Shown: positions 35,154-47,085 of the stretch, piece by piece | Position numbering within the stretch: position 1 is the stretch's first letter | Layout: every line of letters starts with the position of its first letter | Source of the DNA: Epiperipatus broadwayi | Lineage: Eukaryota; Onychophora; Udeonychophora; Euonychophora; Peripatidae | Direction of reading: 5' to 3' | Assembly: GCA_028023455.1 (NCBI GenBank) | Contig: JAQFVV010000017.1 | Coordinates: 992,001 to 1,056,000, forward strand | DNA length: 64,000 nt | Notes under the pieces: model-generated | Seen by the model: only the letters and a program-made list of their open reading frames with translations | What the model was told of the DNA's origin: nothing | Databases searched by the model: none | Made by a program: the position numbers and the translations under genes

Positions 35154-35519
35154 GAAACTGCACAGAAATTGTGGGAGGTGTGGAACCATCCATTCAGCAG
35201 AAATGAAATTGCAAAAAAGATAGCTTTTAATTGTTTAGAATATCTAGAAATTGACTCAGCTGAAGCTACAGAAGACGTGAGTTCAAAAACATCTTCCAAT
35301 GGTGCAACCACTACTTCCAAAACATCCTTTCCACCCCTTAATGTATTACTCAAAGCTATGCAGAATACAATTCCAGGAAAAGAGATTAAAAATTTTCAAA
35401 TAATAGCTGAAGCAGCATTGCATAACACCAGTATTGATTATCAGGAAAGCGTTAGTGATATATATTACGATGTTCAATCTTCATTAAGTCAGGATACAGT
35501 TACATTACAAAATACTTAA
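35154..35519 (+). CDS. GSAP: GSAP-like gene, terminal coding exon
   Basis: The acceptor is a long T tract plus ACAG ending at 35153; the frame then runs 121 codons to TAA at 35517-35519. It begins ETAQKLWEVWNHPFSRNE, which resembles the W-D-HP-(M/F)-S block of GSAP. Later PPLN (about residue 64) and AEAALHNTS (about residues 92-100) match the order of PLN and EEAALKHT-like motifs near the GSAP C terminus. The stretch between is rich in Ser and Thr and probably disordered. It has no membrane segment. In vertebrates this region is the 16-kDa fragment reported to bind the gamma-secretase/APP-CTF complex; that function here is inference. All five exons total 729 nt, an exact multiple of three. 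Confidence 0.87.
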   Translation, partial: ETAQKLWEVWNHPFSRNEIAKKIAFNCLEYLEIDSAEATEDVSSKTSSNGATTTSKTSFPPLNVLLKAMQNTIPGKEIKNFQIIAEAALHNTSIDYQESVSDIYYDVQSSLSQDTVTLQNT

Positions 35520-35636
35520 TATTCTCTTTGTGAATAACTGAAAAACTTAAATCATTTAAAATGCATAAATTATTATGCCAATTTTAAAGAAAACTATGAT
35601 CTACAATCAATGAGAGCATAAATTAAAGTAAAATCT

Positions 35637-35642
35637 AATAAA
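35637..35642 (+). promoter_or_regulatory. Candidate poly(A) signal of the GSAP-like gene
   Basis: This is an AATAAA hexamer 118 nt past the stop codon, the first canonical signal downstream. Such hexamers are common in AT-rich DNA, so it supports but does not prove transcript end formation here. Confidence 0.45.
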
Positions 35643-35866
35643 ATGGGATACTTTTAAACATATTTATAAAAATAATATAGTTTATATATATATTTAAATA
35701 CATGTATATTGTCTATACTAAACGTAATGTAATTATAAGAGACTTAAATTCCGACTTTGAAACTTCCCATCTACCCAATCCATCTTATACAGCTGATATA
35801 CATGTGAAAAGATAAATGATCTCAATATAAACTGAGCAGTGATTGTATATATGTGTTGGAAATGGT

Positions 35867-35921
35867 GATCTAGACCAACAGATGAGTGCTGTTTCAGCAT
35901 GAAATATGTATATTGGAGATT
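35867..35921 (+). ncRNA. Hammerhead ribozyme remnant, family A
   Basis: Core CAGATGA (U4 to A) with good stem II (TGCTG/CAGCA), GAAA present. Predicted inactive. Confidence 0.72.
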
Positions 35922-36317
35922 GTTTATTCTTTTCACATGTATAAAATGGTTTGATAGCTATGGGGTTTGAAATTCTGAGTTCAAGTTCTTATAATTACAT
36001 TATGTTTTCTATAGACAATATACATGTATTTAAATATTACATATTCAGCATATATTCTATCCCATCCCTCTTCATATATAATTAAATGGACATATTGAGG
36101 TCTTATGTGTGAGGGGTCAGACTGATTTAAGGTTAACATGGGTATAACTATAATATTGGCGTCATCAAGGGCTTTGAGCATTTCAACCTTGGATTTTCAA
36201 TGATATGGATGGCTGAGAGTTGGAGAGTGGAGAAGTTTGAAGCTGGTCCATTAAAGTATGAGGTTTGGCTATCTTAATATATATCTGAGCACTTATAGCA
36301 TATATGTGTAGAGATGG

Positions 36318-36373
36318 TAATCTGGACCAACTGATGATTGCTGGTTTAGCATGAAATACGTATATTGGTGATT
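36318..36373 (+). ncRNA. Hammerhead ribozyme, family A, intact core
   Basis: CTGATGA, TGCT/AGCA stem II, GAAA, stem III ATA-CG-TAT and stem I CCAA/TTGG all present. Confidence 0.78.
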
Positions 36374-36810
36374 ATTTATCTTTTCAACACATATGTGTTC
36401 AAGTGTATCAGTGTTATGAGATAGTGTGGAGAGTGGTAGGTCTGCGAAAGTCTGTGTTCATATACCCTATATATTACATATATAGACATAGGTATATAAT
36501 AAGCCTGAGTTTCAGTTAATTCCCTGTAGTATATCTTATTCTTTTAAAAACATTTCCCCAAATCTGTATCTAAAAGTTGACTCATTGCTTTTCATAGAAC
36601 ATCTTAATACTTAAACTTTGTACTGTACATTGTGGACAATACTTCAAACCTTTATTGTCTATTTCATTGAGCACCAAATAATCCGTTTCTCTTATTAAAA
36701 ATTTGTTAGAAATTAAGATGAGAATCAAATTTGAATTTCTCTCTGATTTCGTCATTGTTATCTAAATAGTTTTATAAATAAATATTTTAAAATGAACTTA
36801 TTTTATCTGG

Positions 36811-36927
36811 GTTTTTTTTTTTTTTCATTTTTTTTTTCATGCGTCATTGCATCGGCCGGGAAGCGAACCCACTAACCCGGGACAACTGCTTGTAAGGCAG
36901 CTGTGCTGACCTCGACCACCAACGCTT
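36811..36927 (-). mobile_element. tRNA-derived SINE or tRNA retropseudogene
   Basis: The minus strand has a 77-nt tRNA-like head (36925 to 36849): a seven-pair acceptor stem GCGTTGG/CCGATGC with two G-U pairs, an anticodon arm CTGC-CTTACAA-GCAG (TAC, Val-like) and a B-box-like GGGTTCGCTTCC. The T-arm region is too long for a normal tRNA. It is followed by ATGACGCATG and A-runs broken by one ATG. A-tail plus distorted T-arm argue for a Pol III-derived retroelement. Confidence 0.7.
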
Positions 36928-36929
36928 GA

Positions 36930-37500
36930 AAAAATAATTTTACTCAAATTCGAAAGATTGGTACTCTGAATTTGCTTTTTCATTGCAGTAAGAACCCATT
37001 ATATTTCATTAATCGACGTCTTTAAGTGAAAACAATTAATAAACTGCTTTACATATCTTATTAATACATACACTATGTATAAACACAAAGGCAATAAATA
37101 ATAAATTTACAAAATTAAAATCGTTGCCTTAGCTTATATTCCATATAGATATAAAATTTCTATAGTAATAAATCACGTATATTAAGTATTGTTAGGCTTC
37201 ATTTTAATTCAGTGCCATATTTTGGAAGCTTTGAGTTGTCAATGGATATTGTTAGAACTTATTCAGTGACCTCATATCCACATTCTTAAAAATGTGTGCA
37301 GGCTTAACTCACTTCATGCTCTTTTTTCTTTACTACCAATCTAATAGACTAAAATTAAAAACATGTTCATTTTTTAATCTAAATCATCTCATTTGTATAG
37401 ATCTCACATTAATTCATTAACAATATATTTTAATGTTCTCTGTTATATAGTAACTTTTTCACAATTAATTTTGGCATATACTAAGAAACATCATATCTTC
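36930..37500. other. AT-rich intergenic DNA
   Basis: Nothing recognised. Confidence 0.4.
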
Positions 37501-37504
37501 AATT

Positions 37505-37755
37505 GGTTACAGCAATACCTTAAAATTCAATAGTCAAGAATCTAAGGGTCTATATTCAAATCCCATGCTAGTACTGTCATTGGTCAGGCCAGCAACACCT
37601 GAAGCAGAGGGGAGAATAATACCTCAAATCATTGTGCATATACTAATCTGTTTGATGTTTATTACTAACAGTTGAATGTATTTAGAATATTTAAGCAAAG
37701 TTAAATTTTTCTAAAGACATTCATTACTTATATTAGATAATGAAAATAGTCCAAT
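37505..37755 (+). repeat. SINE-like repeat (family S)
   Basis: It contains a B-box-like ATTCAAATCCC, then CATGCTAGTACTGTCA, CCAGCAACACCTGAAG, CATTGTGCATATACTAA and CAGTTGAATGTATTT, the same order as at 62752-63015, where a tRNA-like head is clearer. Confidence 0.65.
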
Positions 37756-40700
37756 ATAAAAATACAATCATATTTCTACTTTTGCATACATTTAACATGT
37801 ATAGGGAGAATTTATTTTTACATTATTTTACAAACATCTATTGTATAATTTTGAATAACCAAGGAATACTAGATGATAGTTTTATTTAATCCACATTGGC
37901 AATTATATTTACATTCCTGGCTAATTTCTGGTTTATTACTTCTTTAATTAAGTACCGTAAAGCAAACATCCACAGCCTGACAAACAAACTTTTCAATTTT
38001 ATATATACGGATAAAAGGAAAATATAAACTGTAAGGATAAAGAATTATCAATGACTTATGCACAATAGACCTATCATTAATTTAAATATTTCTGAATTAT
38101 TTTTTCTACAGCTCTAATATTTATCTGGTTGTTGACTAACTTGTTTAATCCTTATTGAAATATATGAATTATAACACCTATTGCTGATACTCGCTACAGG
38201 TAGATTACCAATCCTTCAAACCCAATTTTTCTAAATGACTCACTTTTAAAAGTAATAGCAGTGTGCATAATAAATTAACAATCTGTCCACTACAATATTT
38301 TAAAATAATTCTTCAAATATATTTTTATTACCCTTATGGTAGCCTTATAAATACATAAATTTGAGTATTTGTTACTCAATACTATATCAGGGTCCTAGGC
38401 ACCATATTGAACTTCTAAAAAACTGACTTTAGACACAATTTTAACAATAACTTCAGTTTTAATAATGTTAGAACAAAATGCTATATATTGACATCAAATA
38501 GAAAAACTAAGGAAAACAATAAGGCTAAGAAAAATAGTCATTGCCATTAAAGTAAGGGGGAAAACAAATTTCAATATCTGAAATAATTATTACTTTATTG
38601 TTTGTTCATAATTTATAATTAATTAAGTTTAAATTTTATCTTCATTGATAATTTATTTTTATTCCTAACGAAATTTTTATTCAAACCATATATAATATTT
38701 CTTACCTAAGATAATTCATAGCTTCAGAATCTACAGAAATAGTTGCATAAGAATTCTTCATTTTTATCTTGTACCCCAAAAGTTAACATATCTAATATAA
38801 GAAAAAGATTCATCCTAATAAAAGATACAAAATAAATCATTTCCAGAAGGTGGATATGCATTTGTCATCATAGCAATTGGCTTCTTGTCTATCCAAAACT
38901 GGATATTGAAGGCTACTGTCTGTATCAATGATAAAATGAGGTTCATCTCTTCATTTTATATTTCTTGTGTACATCAGTGATGTTTATATTATTTGTGTAC
39001 ACCAGTGGTGCTATCTTGTTATTATTTATAATTTATTTGCATATAGCTCATTTTCTAGCTATAGATTTGAAAATAATGTGATACAAGATGTGGTAAAGCT
39101 AGTGACTTCTCAGCATGAGTACCAAAGCATAAGCAAGAATCAGGATTTGATTCTTTGCCTGCCTACAATTCAATGTTGTATATATAACCATTATAGCTAA
39201 CACCACACACCACTTGAAACCTTACTTTATTGGTTGTAAAAGTTTATATTTTCATATGATACTATACCCAGCAAATTTTGTGATTGCTTTATCAATTGCA
39301 ACTTTTCTCTACATCTGATAATCCATCTTAAAATTTACATTGCACTGCTATATAATACTTTAATGTTATATATAAAAATCATTTCTAGTTATACAAACAC
39401 ACACATGGAAATACAACTACCCAAATATAAACATACTAATAAATTATTAAATCTTTTGAGAATTTTTATGTCTATAAAATAAGGTTACCTCAAACTTGGA
39501 TCAGAACCCCAAAATTACACTTTACATAAACCACTTATATTTGGGTACAAGTATAATTTATATCCTACACACACTAATACAAACACTTTAATAAATTATA
39601 ATTTATCAAATAAAAAAATTTAAAATAATACTATGCAAATATTAGAAAAATTTTAAATACTATGAAAATAAAAAAAAATTAAAATTGAATACTTACGCTA
39701 TTACGTTTTTATCGAAATGAAGGTCTTGAATCATCAAGACATCTTTAATCCATTTTACTACACAGTTTTGCCAATATGAAAATTATGCCTTTGTATTTTT
39801 CATGAAATCTAGTAAATTGAGCAGAAAACAAAAAAAAACTAAATGAACCTATTAATAAAAAATTCAAATTTTGTCTGATTTTAACATACAATATGCCATT
39901 TCAAAAGAAATTCAAATAGCAGAGAATGCTGTGATTTTTGTAAATGTCATGCTTATAGTTTTTCTGCAATTTTAAAAAGAAAACAATTTCAATGAATCAG
40001 TTGCTGCTAGCGGCTATTACACTACCGTCACTGAAGTTGTTAATAATTCCACAAATATCCCAATCTTTTTAGTACACAATTCTTTTTCAGTGATTGAAAA
40101 TATTTTTAAATGATGAAAAATTCTCCAAAGTCATTGCTACTACAAACTTTCAATTTCTTTTTCCATAACTTTATTCACAGTATGAGCAAATTACCATTTT
40201 TTTTTCAAACAGTTACCATAAAACCAAAATCCATGACTTATGTAATTCTCCAAAAAAAAAAGAAAGAACAATATGCCAGAATTATCAAAATTGATGCAAT
40301 ATTTGTTGAGTTATTAAGTAACAAATAAACTTTCAGATTTGTCTATATATAACCTGTACATCACATGACTCCAGCATGACCAACCGTTTATTTTTTAAAT
40401 CCATTTTATGCTTTCAGAATTGGTTCTAGAGAAAGACTAAGAATAACATGTCTTAATGATATTAATGATTGAACTTTTCAAAGTTTTATAAATAATACTA
40501 GAAGCTAGAGCTTCTGAATATAAATCAAAAAAGAAAAAATATATTGGGTATAACTTTATTGAAATGTATCAAAATTTTATTTTATATAAAAACTGAATAA
40601 CCTTGATATTTCATTTCTCACTCATAGTTGATCATTGAAACATTATTTCATAGAATAATAGCATAATTTGTGCTTGATTACTAGGAAAAAAACAAGTTCT

Positions 40701-41361
40701 GATAAGAAACAAAAATTCTAAAAAGTACATTAAAGCAAGTTTTCAACGTTTTTATCTATAAGAGTCACTTTTCAACTAAATATAATATGGGCTACCAGTT
40801 GATATGCATCATAAATACATAAATTTATATTGTTAATGAGTAGGAATCCATAAGTTATTGTAATGTGAAACTCTGTTGTCAAATAACATGTCAGTTTTTA
40901 TTGGAAGGAGAAATAAATTATATGGAAGCAAGTAAATATCTCGATATAAATAAATACAAAATAATTGGTTATTTATTTTAACAAGATGTAGCTTACAATG
41001 TATGAGCACTATGGGAATGAATCAAAGCAGTTAATTCCAAATATATATTGCCACCTTGAATGATATATTAATCCATAGTGGTCTGCAAGCTGATAACCAC
41101 TGAAATAATAAACTTCTTGGGGGGGGGGGGTATAACTATTTTCAATACCAAATTCTATAAATTGCATTATATATTGTATTATTTATTCTAGAAAATAATT
41201 TTATTATTTGCTGCATTCCTGTGCCCAACATTGAGATTCCCTTCATACTGAAGTCAGGTTTACTTAATTTATATGATTTATAATCATTATACTTTAAACA
41301 ATAAATCTTTTCATAATTTACTTTTTATTTGGCTTTCTTTTATTAACCATGTTTGTAAGAG
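37756..41361. other. AT-rich intergenic DNA
   Basis: No gene or known repeat. A 12-G homopolymer (41119-41130) is the only oddity. Confidence 0.4.
41119..41130 (+). repeat. Poly-G run
   Basis: Twelve consecutive G in strongly AT-rich DNA. Confidence 0.9.
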
Positions 41362-41492
41362 AATATGTTGTTTTCACAGAAGCAAAACTCTATATAGTAG
41401 CACCACTCAAGAGTTTTGCCGCTATGTAAAAAGCTTGTGTACATAAAAGAATGGTGATCGTGTGATATTTAGTTGTTTAATATTTTGTTTTC
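41362..41492. mobile_element. Short family B insertion with ~14-bp target duplication
   Basis: AATATGTTGTTTTC (41362-41375) and AATATTTTGTTTTC (41479-41492) differ at one base. The 103 bp between hold family B ends (GCAAAACTCTATATAGTAG and AATGGTGATCGTGTGAT). No ribozyme. Confidence 0.7.
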
Positions 41493-41834
41493 TTAAAGTT
41501 TAAAATAAGACATCATTAACTGAAATAACAAATAAAAGATAATACCGATTGTAAAATTCTAGAAGCTGAATTTATAAAGTTTATCATAATAGGTCTACCA
41601 CAAATTTTTTTGTTCCACATCATCTGCAAAATAATTAGTAATGTTTTTTTTTAGTTAAAATAAATTTTTATTTCAATTTTGGAAAAATAAATATATGTTG
41701 TGAATTAGATTTGAATAAAATATTTTACTCTGATAGTTATTTGGAAATAACTACCTAAGTATAATTTGAAATCCATGTTTACTTTGTAATAAGATTTGAA
41801 ATACAGGCATTCTTATACCTGAAACTTAATTGTA

Positions 41835-42015
41835 AATATAGGGGATTTGAACTCAGACTTTCAAGCAACCTACAACTATTTATATCATACTACTGATACA
41901 CATGACCACACACATTGTAGAAAAGAATCACCAATCTGGGCCAACCGATAAGTGCTGGTTCAGCACGAAATACATATATTTATGAGTATTTATTTTTTCT
42001 ACATGTATGTGGGCG
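41835..42015. repeat. Family A, short foldback copy
   Basis: An antisense tail (GATTTGAACTCAGACTTTC) joins directly to a sense ribozyme region and the GTATGTGG block. Confidence 0.7.
41930..41996 (+). ncRNA. Hammerhead ribozyme remnant, family A
   Basis: Perfect 6-bp stem II (GTGCTG/CAGCAC) and GAAA, but the core reads CCGATAA (U4 to C, G8 to A) and the 3' stem I strand is changed. Inactive. Confidence 0.68.
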
Positions 42016-42932
42016 TATTTTAAATAGTAAATAAATTTATATAGTTAATAAGTGCTCGATCTTAAAAATTAGATATGCAGTTTCATTAATTTGTACTTCA
42101 AAAATAATTGAAGAATTATTTTATTATAATACTCCAATCTTAATTAATTCAGACTTTTCCATTTTCACGTTTTTCTTTAAAGTAAATTTTATAATTTGCT
42201 ATAAGTCGATAATCTTCACATATAAATTTGTGAAAAGTTTTGAAATTAAACTTTTAACACAGATTTTGTATTCTATTCTTAACTCTTATGTTTTGTTTTA
42301 TTTTTAAGTAGTAAACATTTGAATATACTACACAATTTCTGTCTTTTTTACAATTTTCCTTTCCAAAAAAGTGAAATAATACAACTTTTGTTGGAAAAAT
42401 AATTAAAACTGTAATACCTGATTGTCTAAATGGAAAATTTGAATGGCTTGATAATACTTTTTATAAGAAAATACTAACAGTTAATAATTCATATGTTAAA
42501 TATCATATGTACTATGTTTCCCCAAAAATAAGACTAGGTCTTATTTTATTTTTTTCAAAAGAGGGCTTTGGACATTTTCTGGTGATTGTCTTATCTTTTC
42601 ATGTACAAAAATGTACATTTATTCAAGTATAAAAATCTATATTTATTCAAATACAAAAATCTACATTTGTTCCAAATACAAAAATCTTTTCAATATTACT
42701 AATTTCAATAGCATGTAAGTAACTTACTATTGCTTGAATATGTTGCATTTAGGACTATAATGATGTCACATAACATTCTAGTTATATAAGAGAATATTAA
42801 AAGATTTTTTATGTACATGTTGAAATTAGTAATATTTAATTTAGCAGACCCTAATTAATTTGTGAATTAAGATCACCCGCTAGTAATGAATTTCAGCCTT
42901 TTTGGATATTAATGTTGATTTATTTATAATAT

Positions 42933-43280
42933 ATGATTGGATATTAAGTCAATAAACATCACATGACCACCACTTCTTATGTTTGCTTATAACTTTTAAA
43001 ACAGGCAAAACTCACTATACAGTATGTATTGCCACACACAGCAAGCTAGAGTAATCAATGGAAACCAGAAGGCTTGTGCATAAAATCCCCATCTAGTGCC
43101 TAAATATCCCCGGACTAGTTTCTGACTTATGGCTTTCATCAGTGAGGAGCCTTGGATCTGAGAGCACTGCACTTAGATCTTAGGATCTTATTTACAAGCC
43201 TTCTAGCATCCATTGATTACTCTAGCATGCTGTGTGGGGCAATACGTATAGTGAGTTTTGCCCATTTTAAAATGATTGGA
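42933..43280. mobile_element. Family B element, antisense then sense, with 9-bp direct repeats
   Basis: ATGATTGGA flanks the element (42933-42941, 43272-43280), and the next bases are also nearly alike. Inside, an antisense part (to about 43190) switches to a sense part starting TTACAAGCCTTCTAGC. Shortened compared with the 13 kb array but with the same topology. Confidence 0.75.
43103..43155 (-). ncRNA. Hammerhead ribozyme, family B, intact core, weakened stems
   Basis: CTGATGA, GAAAC-TA-GTC intact. The first stem I pair is lost (A-C), and stem II keeps only C-G and G-U. Probably slow or inactive. Confidence 0.7.
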
Positions 43281-43464
43281 CATAAGATGAAAGAAGAATT
43301 TATAAATTCACTCAGACTGAATGAAGGCATATTGATAAATGAAAAATAAAATTATATTTCCAAGTTTATTAAAATGATTAGTTATGAGTCTGTCTGCAAA
43401 ATAATTTTGAGTAACATTTATTCAAATACAAAAATCTACATTTATATTTATTTATACATTCATA

Positions 43465-43660
43465 TAAGACTGTTGAAATCTTAAACTGGATTCCAAGAGA
43501 TTATTAAAGAGATCACATGTGAGATGAATGGATGAAATAAGGACGTGCGCTGATGTGATGTGGAGAAGAGAAGCTAGAGATTGGAGAAGATGGATTGAAC
43601 TTGGAGAGATCTTTATTCTGCAGTGGGTTGATAATGGTTGAAAATGATGATACATTCAGT
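43465..43660 (+). mobile_element. RTE-type LINE, extreme 3' fragment
   Basis: It begins in the block encoding TVEILNWIPRD and ends at GGTTGAAAATGATGATAC, the usual RTE 3' end. Confidence 0.8.
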
Positions 43661-43859
43661 ACTTTATAATTCAATACATCTGTCTTGTGTTTCAATGGAT
43701 GAATGAGGGACCATCTTGATGACAATCTTAAGTAGATCTTTTGAAATTTATATTATCAACATTCTGAAAAATCCTGCCTACGGCTTATTTTCTGGTTAGG
43801 TCAGTAAAATGTGGTAGTATTAATGTATTATTTTTGCCACTTTTATTTTTACAGCTGTC

Positions 43860-44000
43860 TGGCAGTCTATTATATACCTCAATCTTCATTTTTACATAGA
43901 AAAAGTGATGACATAACCCTGAAGAAGGCTGCTGGACAATCAAAATTATAAGTAAACATTACAAAAGAAAAAAGAGATGTAATCATGCATAAAAACAATG
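43860..44000 (+). repeat. Family D fragment
   Basis: CCCTGAAGAAGGCTGCTGG and AATCAAAATTATAAG resemble the 10 kb family D arm. Confidence 0.5.
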
Positions 44001-44220
44001 GGAAAAAGTATAAATATTTAGTAAAGTATAAATAGTAAATTAATTTATTAAATTATTTAATTTTATTAGAAAGAATCTACTTTGTAAATATTCTTTATAT
44101 ATTTTTTTCAAATCATTACTGCTGTTTTTTAAAAAATTGAATTTTACTATAAAGTCACATTTTATTGATGATGTTATTTACTAGCATAATTTTTATTAGT
44201 GATTGTTAATCAGATGATAA

Positions 44221-44435
44221 TCAGCCATCACACATTCACTGTTTAATCATGTTACAGCTTTAAACCAACGTGCAGGATAGAGACTTTTTAGGTATAAAAA
44301 TAAAACAGCTATTCTTATCTTTTCAAAGTCTTAATCTTGCTTGTTCTTGGTTTAAGAGTTTCCTGCATATTCTGTATAACATCGTAGAGCTGTAATCTGA
44401 TTAAAAAGTGCATGTGTGATGGCTAATTACTCAGT
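44221..44435. repeat. Small imperfect foldback
   Basis: CAGCCATCACACATTCACT with TTAATCATGTTACAGCT on the left returns inverted as AGCTGTAATCTGATTAAA with GTGTGATGGCTAA on the right, about 125 bp apart. Confidence 0.55.
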
Positions 44436-44559
44436 TGATTAAGAATTATAAGTCAAATTGTAAATTGTTAGATTTTTAGAAATAAAATAAAAAGACTTAT
44501 TATATTAATACATTTAGTTATTTGAGTGTTTTATCAGCATTATTGTTTAACAAGTATGC

Positions 44560-44895
44560 ATTTTAGATATACATGGGAACGTTTCATCATCAGATTTTCA
44601 ATGAAATGGATGGCTGAAGAGTTATGGGTTGAAGTAGGTTGAAGCCTGTCCATTAAAGTATGAAGATTGGCTATCTTAATATAAAGCTAAGCACTGATTG
44701 TATATATTTGCAGAGATAGTAATCTGGACCAACTGATGATTGCTGGTTTAGCATGAAATATGTTTATTGGTGATTATCTTTTCAACATGTGTGTGATCAG
44801 TTGGATTAGCAATATGAGATGGCATGGAGAATTGAGGGTCGTGTGAAAGTCTGAGTTCGAATCCCTTATATATTAAATGTTGATTGTATATAATA
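44560..44895 (+). repeat. Family A element, single sense copy
   Basis: Full order of family A blocks from TTTTCAATGAAATGGATGG to GAGTTCGAATCCC. Confidence 0.8.
44718..44772 (+). ncRNA. Hammerhead ribozyme, family A, intact core
   Basis: CTGATGA, TGCT/AGCA stem II and GAAA intact; stem III has one U-U mismatch (ATA/TTT); stem I CCAA/TTGG present. Confidence 0.74.
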
Positions 44896-46917
44896 TACTT
44901 TGGTTTAAGCAAAATACTTTTTACAAAATCATTGTGAATAGTAATTTTTAGGAGTTTTTGTGCGGTCAATATTTTAACAATTATAATGTTTTATTCTTTT
45001 TTTTTTTTTTTGACAGCTGTGAAGGGTGTGATTCTGTTATTATAGTTGTAATGAATGAACTATTAAGTATTGATTTTTTGAGATGATGTGCAAATTTCGA
45101 AATAAATTTATGCTATAAGGTGTTTTGAAAGCCTAAATGACATTTTTTTAAAATTTAATTTCTCAATAATCTACAAAAAAAGTAAAACTTAGTAGATATT
45201 AATCCATATTCAAATGAAATGAATTTGGCATCAAATATTTCAATTATATAGATACTTTTACATTCTTGATGATAATTTTATTTAAATAAATTAAATTTTG
45301 ATATTCTGCATATATGAATGAAGTTATATTTTATTGTTAGCCTATATATTTACTATATTGAACAATTATTTACGTAGAATTTTTTTCTTTTGTCATTTGT
45401 GTGTATGTTACTTTATCCGTTATTAATTATAAATTCATCTTATATATGTATTTATTTTGGAATTAGGACATTCAAAAAATATGGTAACAGTTTCAATAAA
45501 GGGATTTTGTTGCGTAAAAATAAGTCAATTAATTAAAATGAAAAAATGATTATTGGCTTTTATATATTTTGGTAGTGAAGCCTCATGTAATAAAACAATT
45601 TTTATAGTAAATTCAAATAAATAAATGACTACACAAAACTAAATTGTAATGCTGGAATAAAATTGTATTGTTTATTTGTTTTTGTTAAAAAATTAAAAGA
45701 ATTCTAGGCAGTTTAGAAAAGCGTCAAACTCTAATGTCAATAATAGATGTTTAAACTGTCAGGTATCACTGAGATTATGTATTACATTTCACTTAGGTTC
45801 ATTTCTTTTAGCTTTTGTTATTTACGTCAATATATTTTTTCAGGTGATTTTCAAGACAGGTCATAAACGAATCTTTACTTATCAAAATCGTATTAAATTT
45901 TAAATACCAAACTAGTTTATTTTTTTCTTTATCATAATGTTTTCAAAACGCTTTTTAAAGTTATTGTGTTGAAACAAAAAAAAATTCACTTTTTTTGAAT
46001 AATTACAATGCATATATTCCTTTTTTGTTAATAAATTCCCAATTGAAACATTTTGATGGATTCTACGCTATTAAGCTTACTTGCATTTCTTATACCTTAC
46101 TGCATTATTTTAAACTATACTTGACTAACATTATAAATGTTGCAAAATTATCATGATGTATTTAATCCATTATTAATTTAATCAACTTTACAGCCCTATT
46201 CCCTTTCGCCATATATTATAATTATTGTGCTGCGATGATTGTTTGAAAAATCTTTAAGAATGGTTACCCACTATTGCTACAAAGTTGTTGTTTTTTTTGC
46301 CTTTAAAATATAGATTAATACTATGTACTACTGGGCTAAACAATAATATAAAAATATGAACTTGATTTTAACAAATTTATTAATTAGTAAAAGAAAAACA
46401 TTTTTGACTAACAGCAGACAATAATTTGAATTTTTCCATTTTTTTAAGCTATCTTTTACCTTAAAACAGTTGTTTTATTTTGTTGTTTTTAGAGAGGAAT
46501 CTAAAATAATTTATTTCTGTAAATCTCTAATATTAGAAGAAAATGCTCATTTTGCAGTTTTTTAATAAGATTTTGAGAGAAACTTCATATTCTGCAAATA
46601 TTGGGCATACCTTCTTAATTTTTTTTTTTACCAATAATTAACATTGTTTGCATTTTCTCTCATAATATCAAAATAGTGTCATTATTTTATCGACTATATT
46701 TTTCTTTTTGTTTATATGTTTTATAGCAAGTTTTGTTATGAATAAGTTTTTTGAGATATTAAATAGACATGAAAATCACTTCAAGGCTATAAATTATTTC
46801 CTTCTTTTAAAATATATTGTAACCAAGCTTAATACCTTGATGTCAGAGAACTACTATAATCAGACCCACCTTACTATAACCTAATAGACTGAAGGGACGT
46901 ACCAATGCCTACCACAT

Positions 46918-47085
46918 TGGCGCCAAGAACTGTAATAGAATTCTTTATAACCAATGGCTTTAATCATTGGGCAGCCAAGAACTGTACCCATCAATCTAAC
47001 TGAATGCTCCCATCATTGTGGTGCCAAGAACTATAACCAAAAGCATATCATGCCATCTATATTATGCACCAAAGACTATAATCGA
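46918..47085 (+). repeat. Degenerate ~50-bp tandem repeat
   Basis: The block GGCGCCAAGAACTGTAA recurs in decayed form near 46920, 46972, 47021 and 47066 (spacing 52, 49 and 45 bp). Confidence 0.55.

Larger units (their letters stand above)
35690..36515. repeat. Family A composite: antisense tail, then two sense units in tandem
   Basis: An antisense tail (35690-35815) is followed by sense sequence with ribozymes at 35867 and 36318, 451 bp apart, showing that family A is a tandem monomer whose tail (TACATGTATTTAAATATTAC) runs on into the next unit. Located just 3' of the GSAP-like gene. Confidence 0.82.

Noticed and set aside
35981-36181. Minus-strand open frame ANIIVIPMLTLN and onward
   Set aside because: It lies entirely inside the family A monomer; the equivalent region at 52.8-53.0 kb is open in a different frame, so coding is not conserved.
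36849-36925. Functional tRNA-Val(TAC) gene
   Set aside because: The T-arm is malformed and a poly(A) tail follows, which fits a retropseudogene or SINE better.
46918-46940. Retroviral/LTR primer-binding site
   Set aside because: No LTR end or internal coding region lies beside it, and the string is tandemly repeated.
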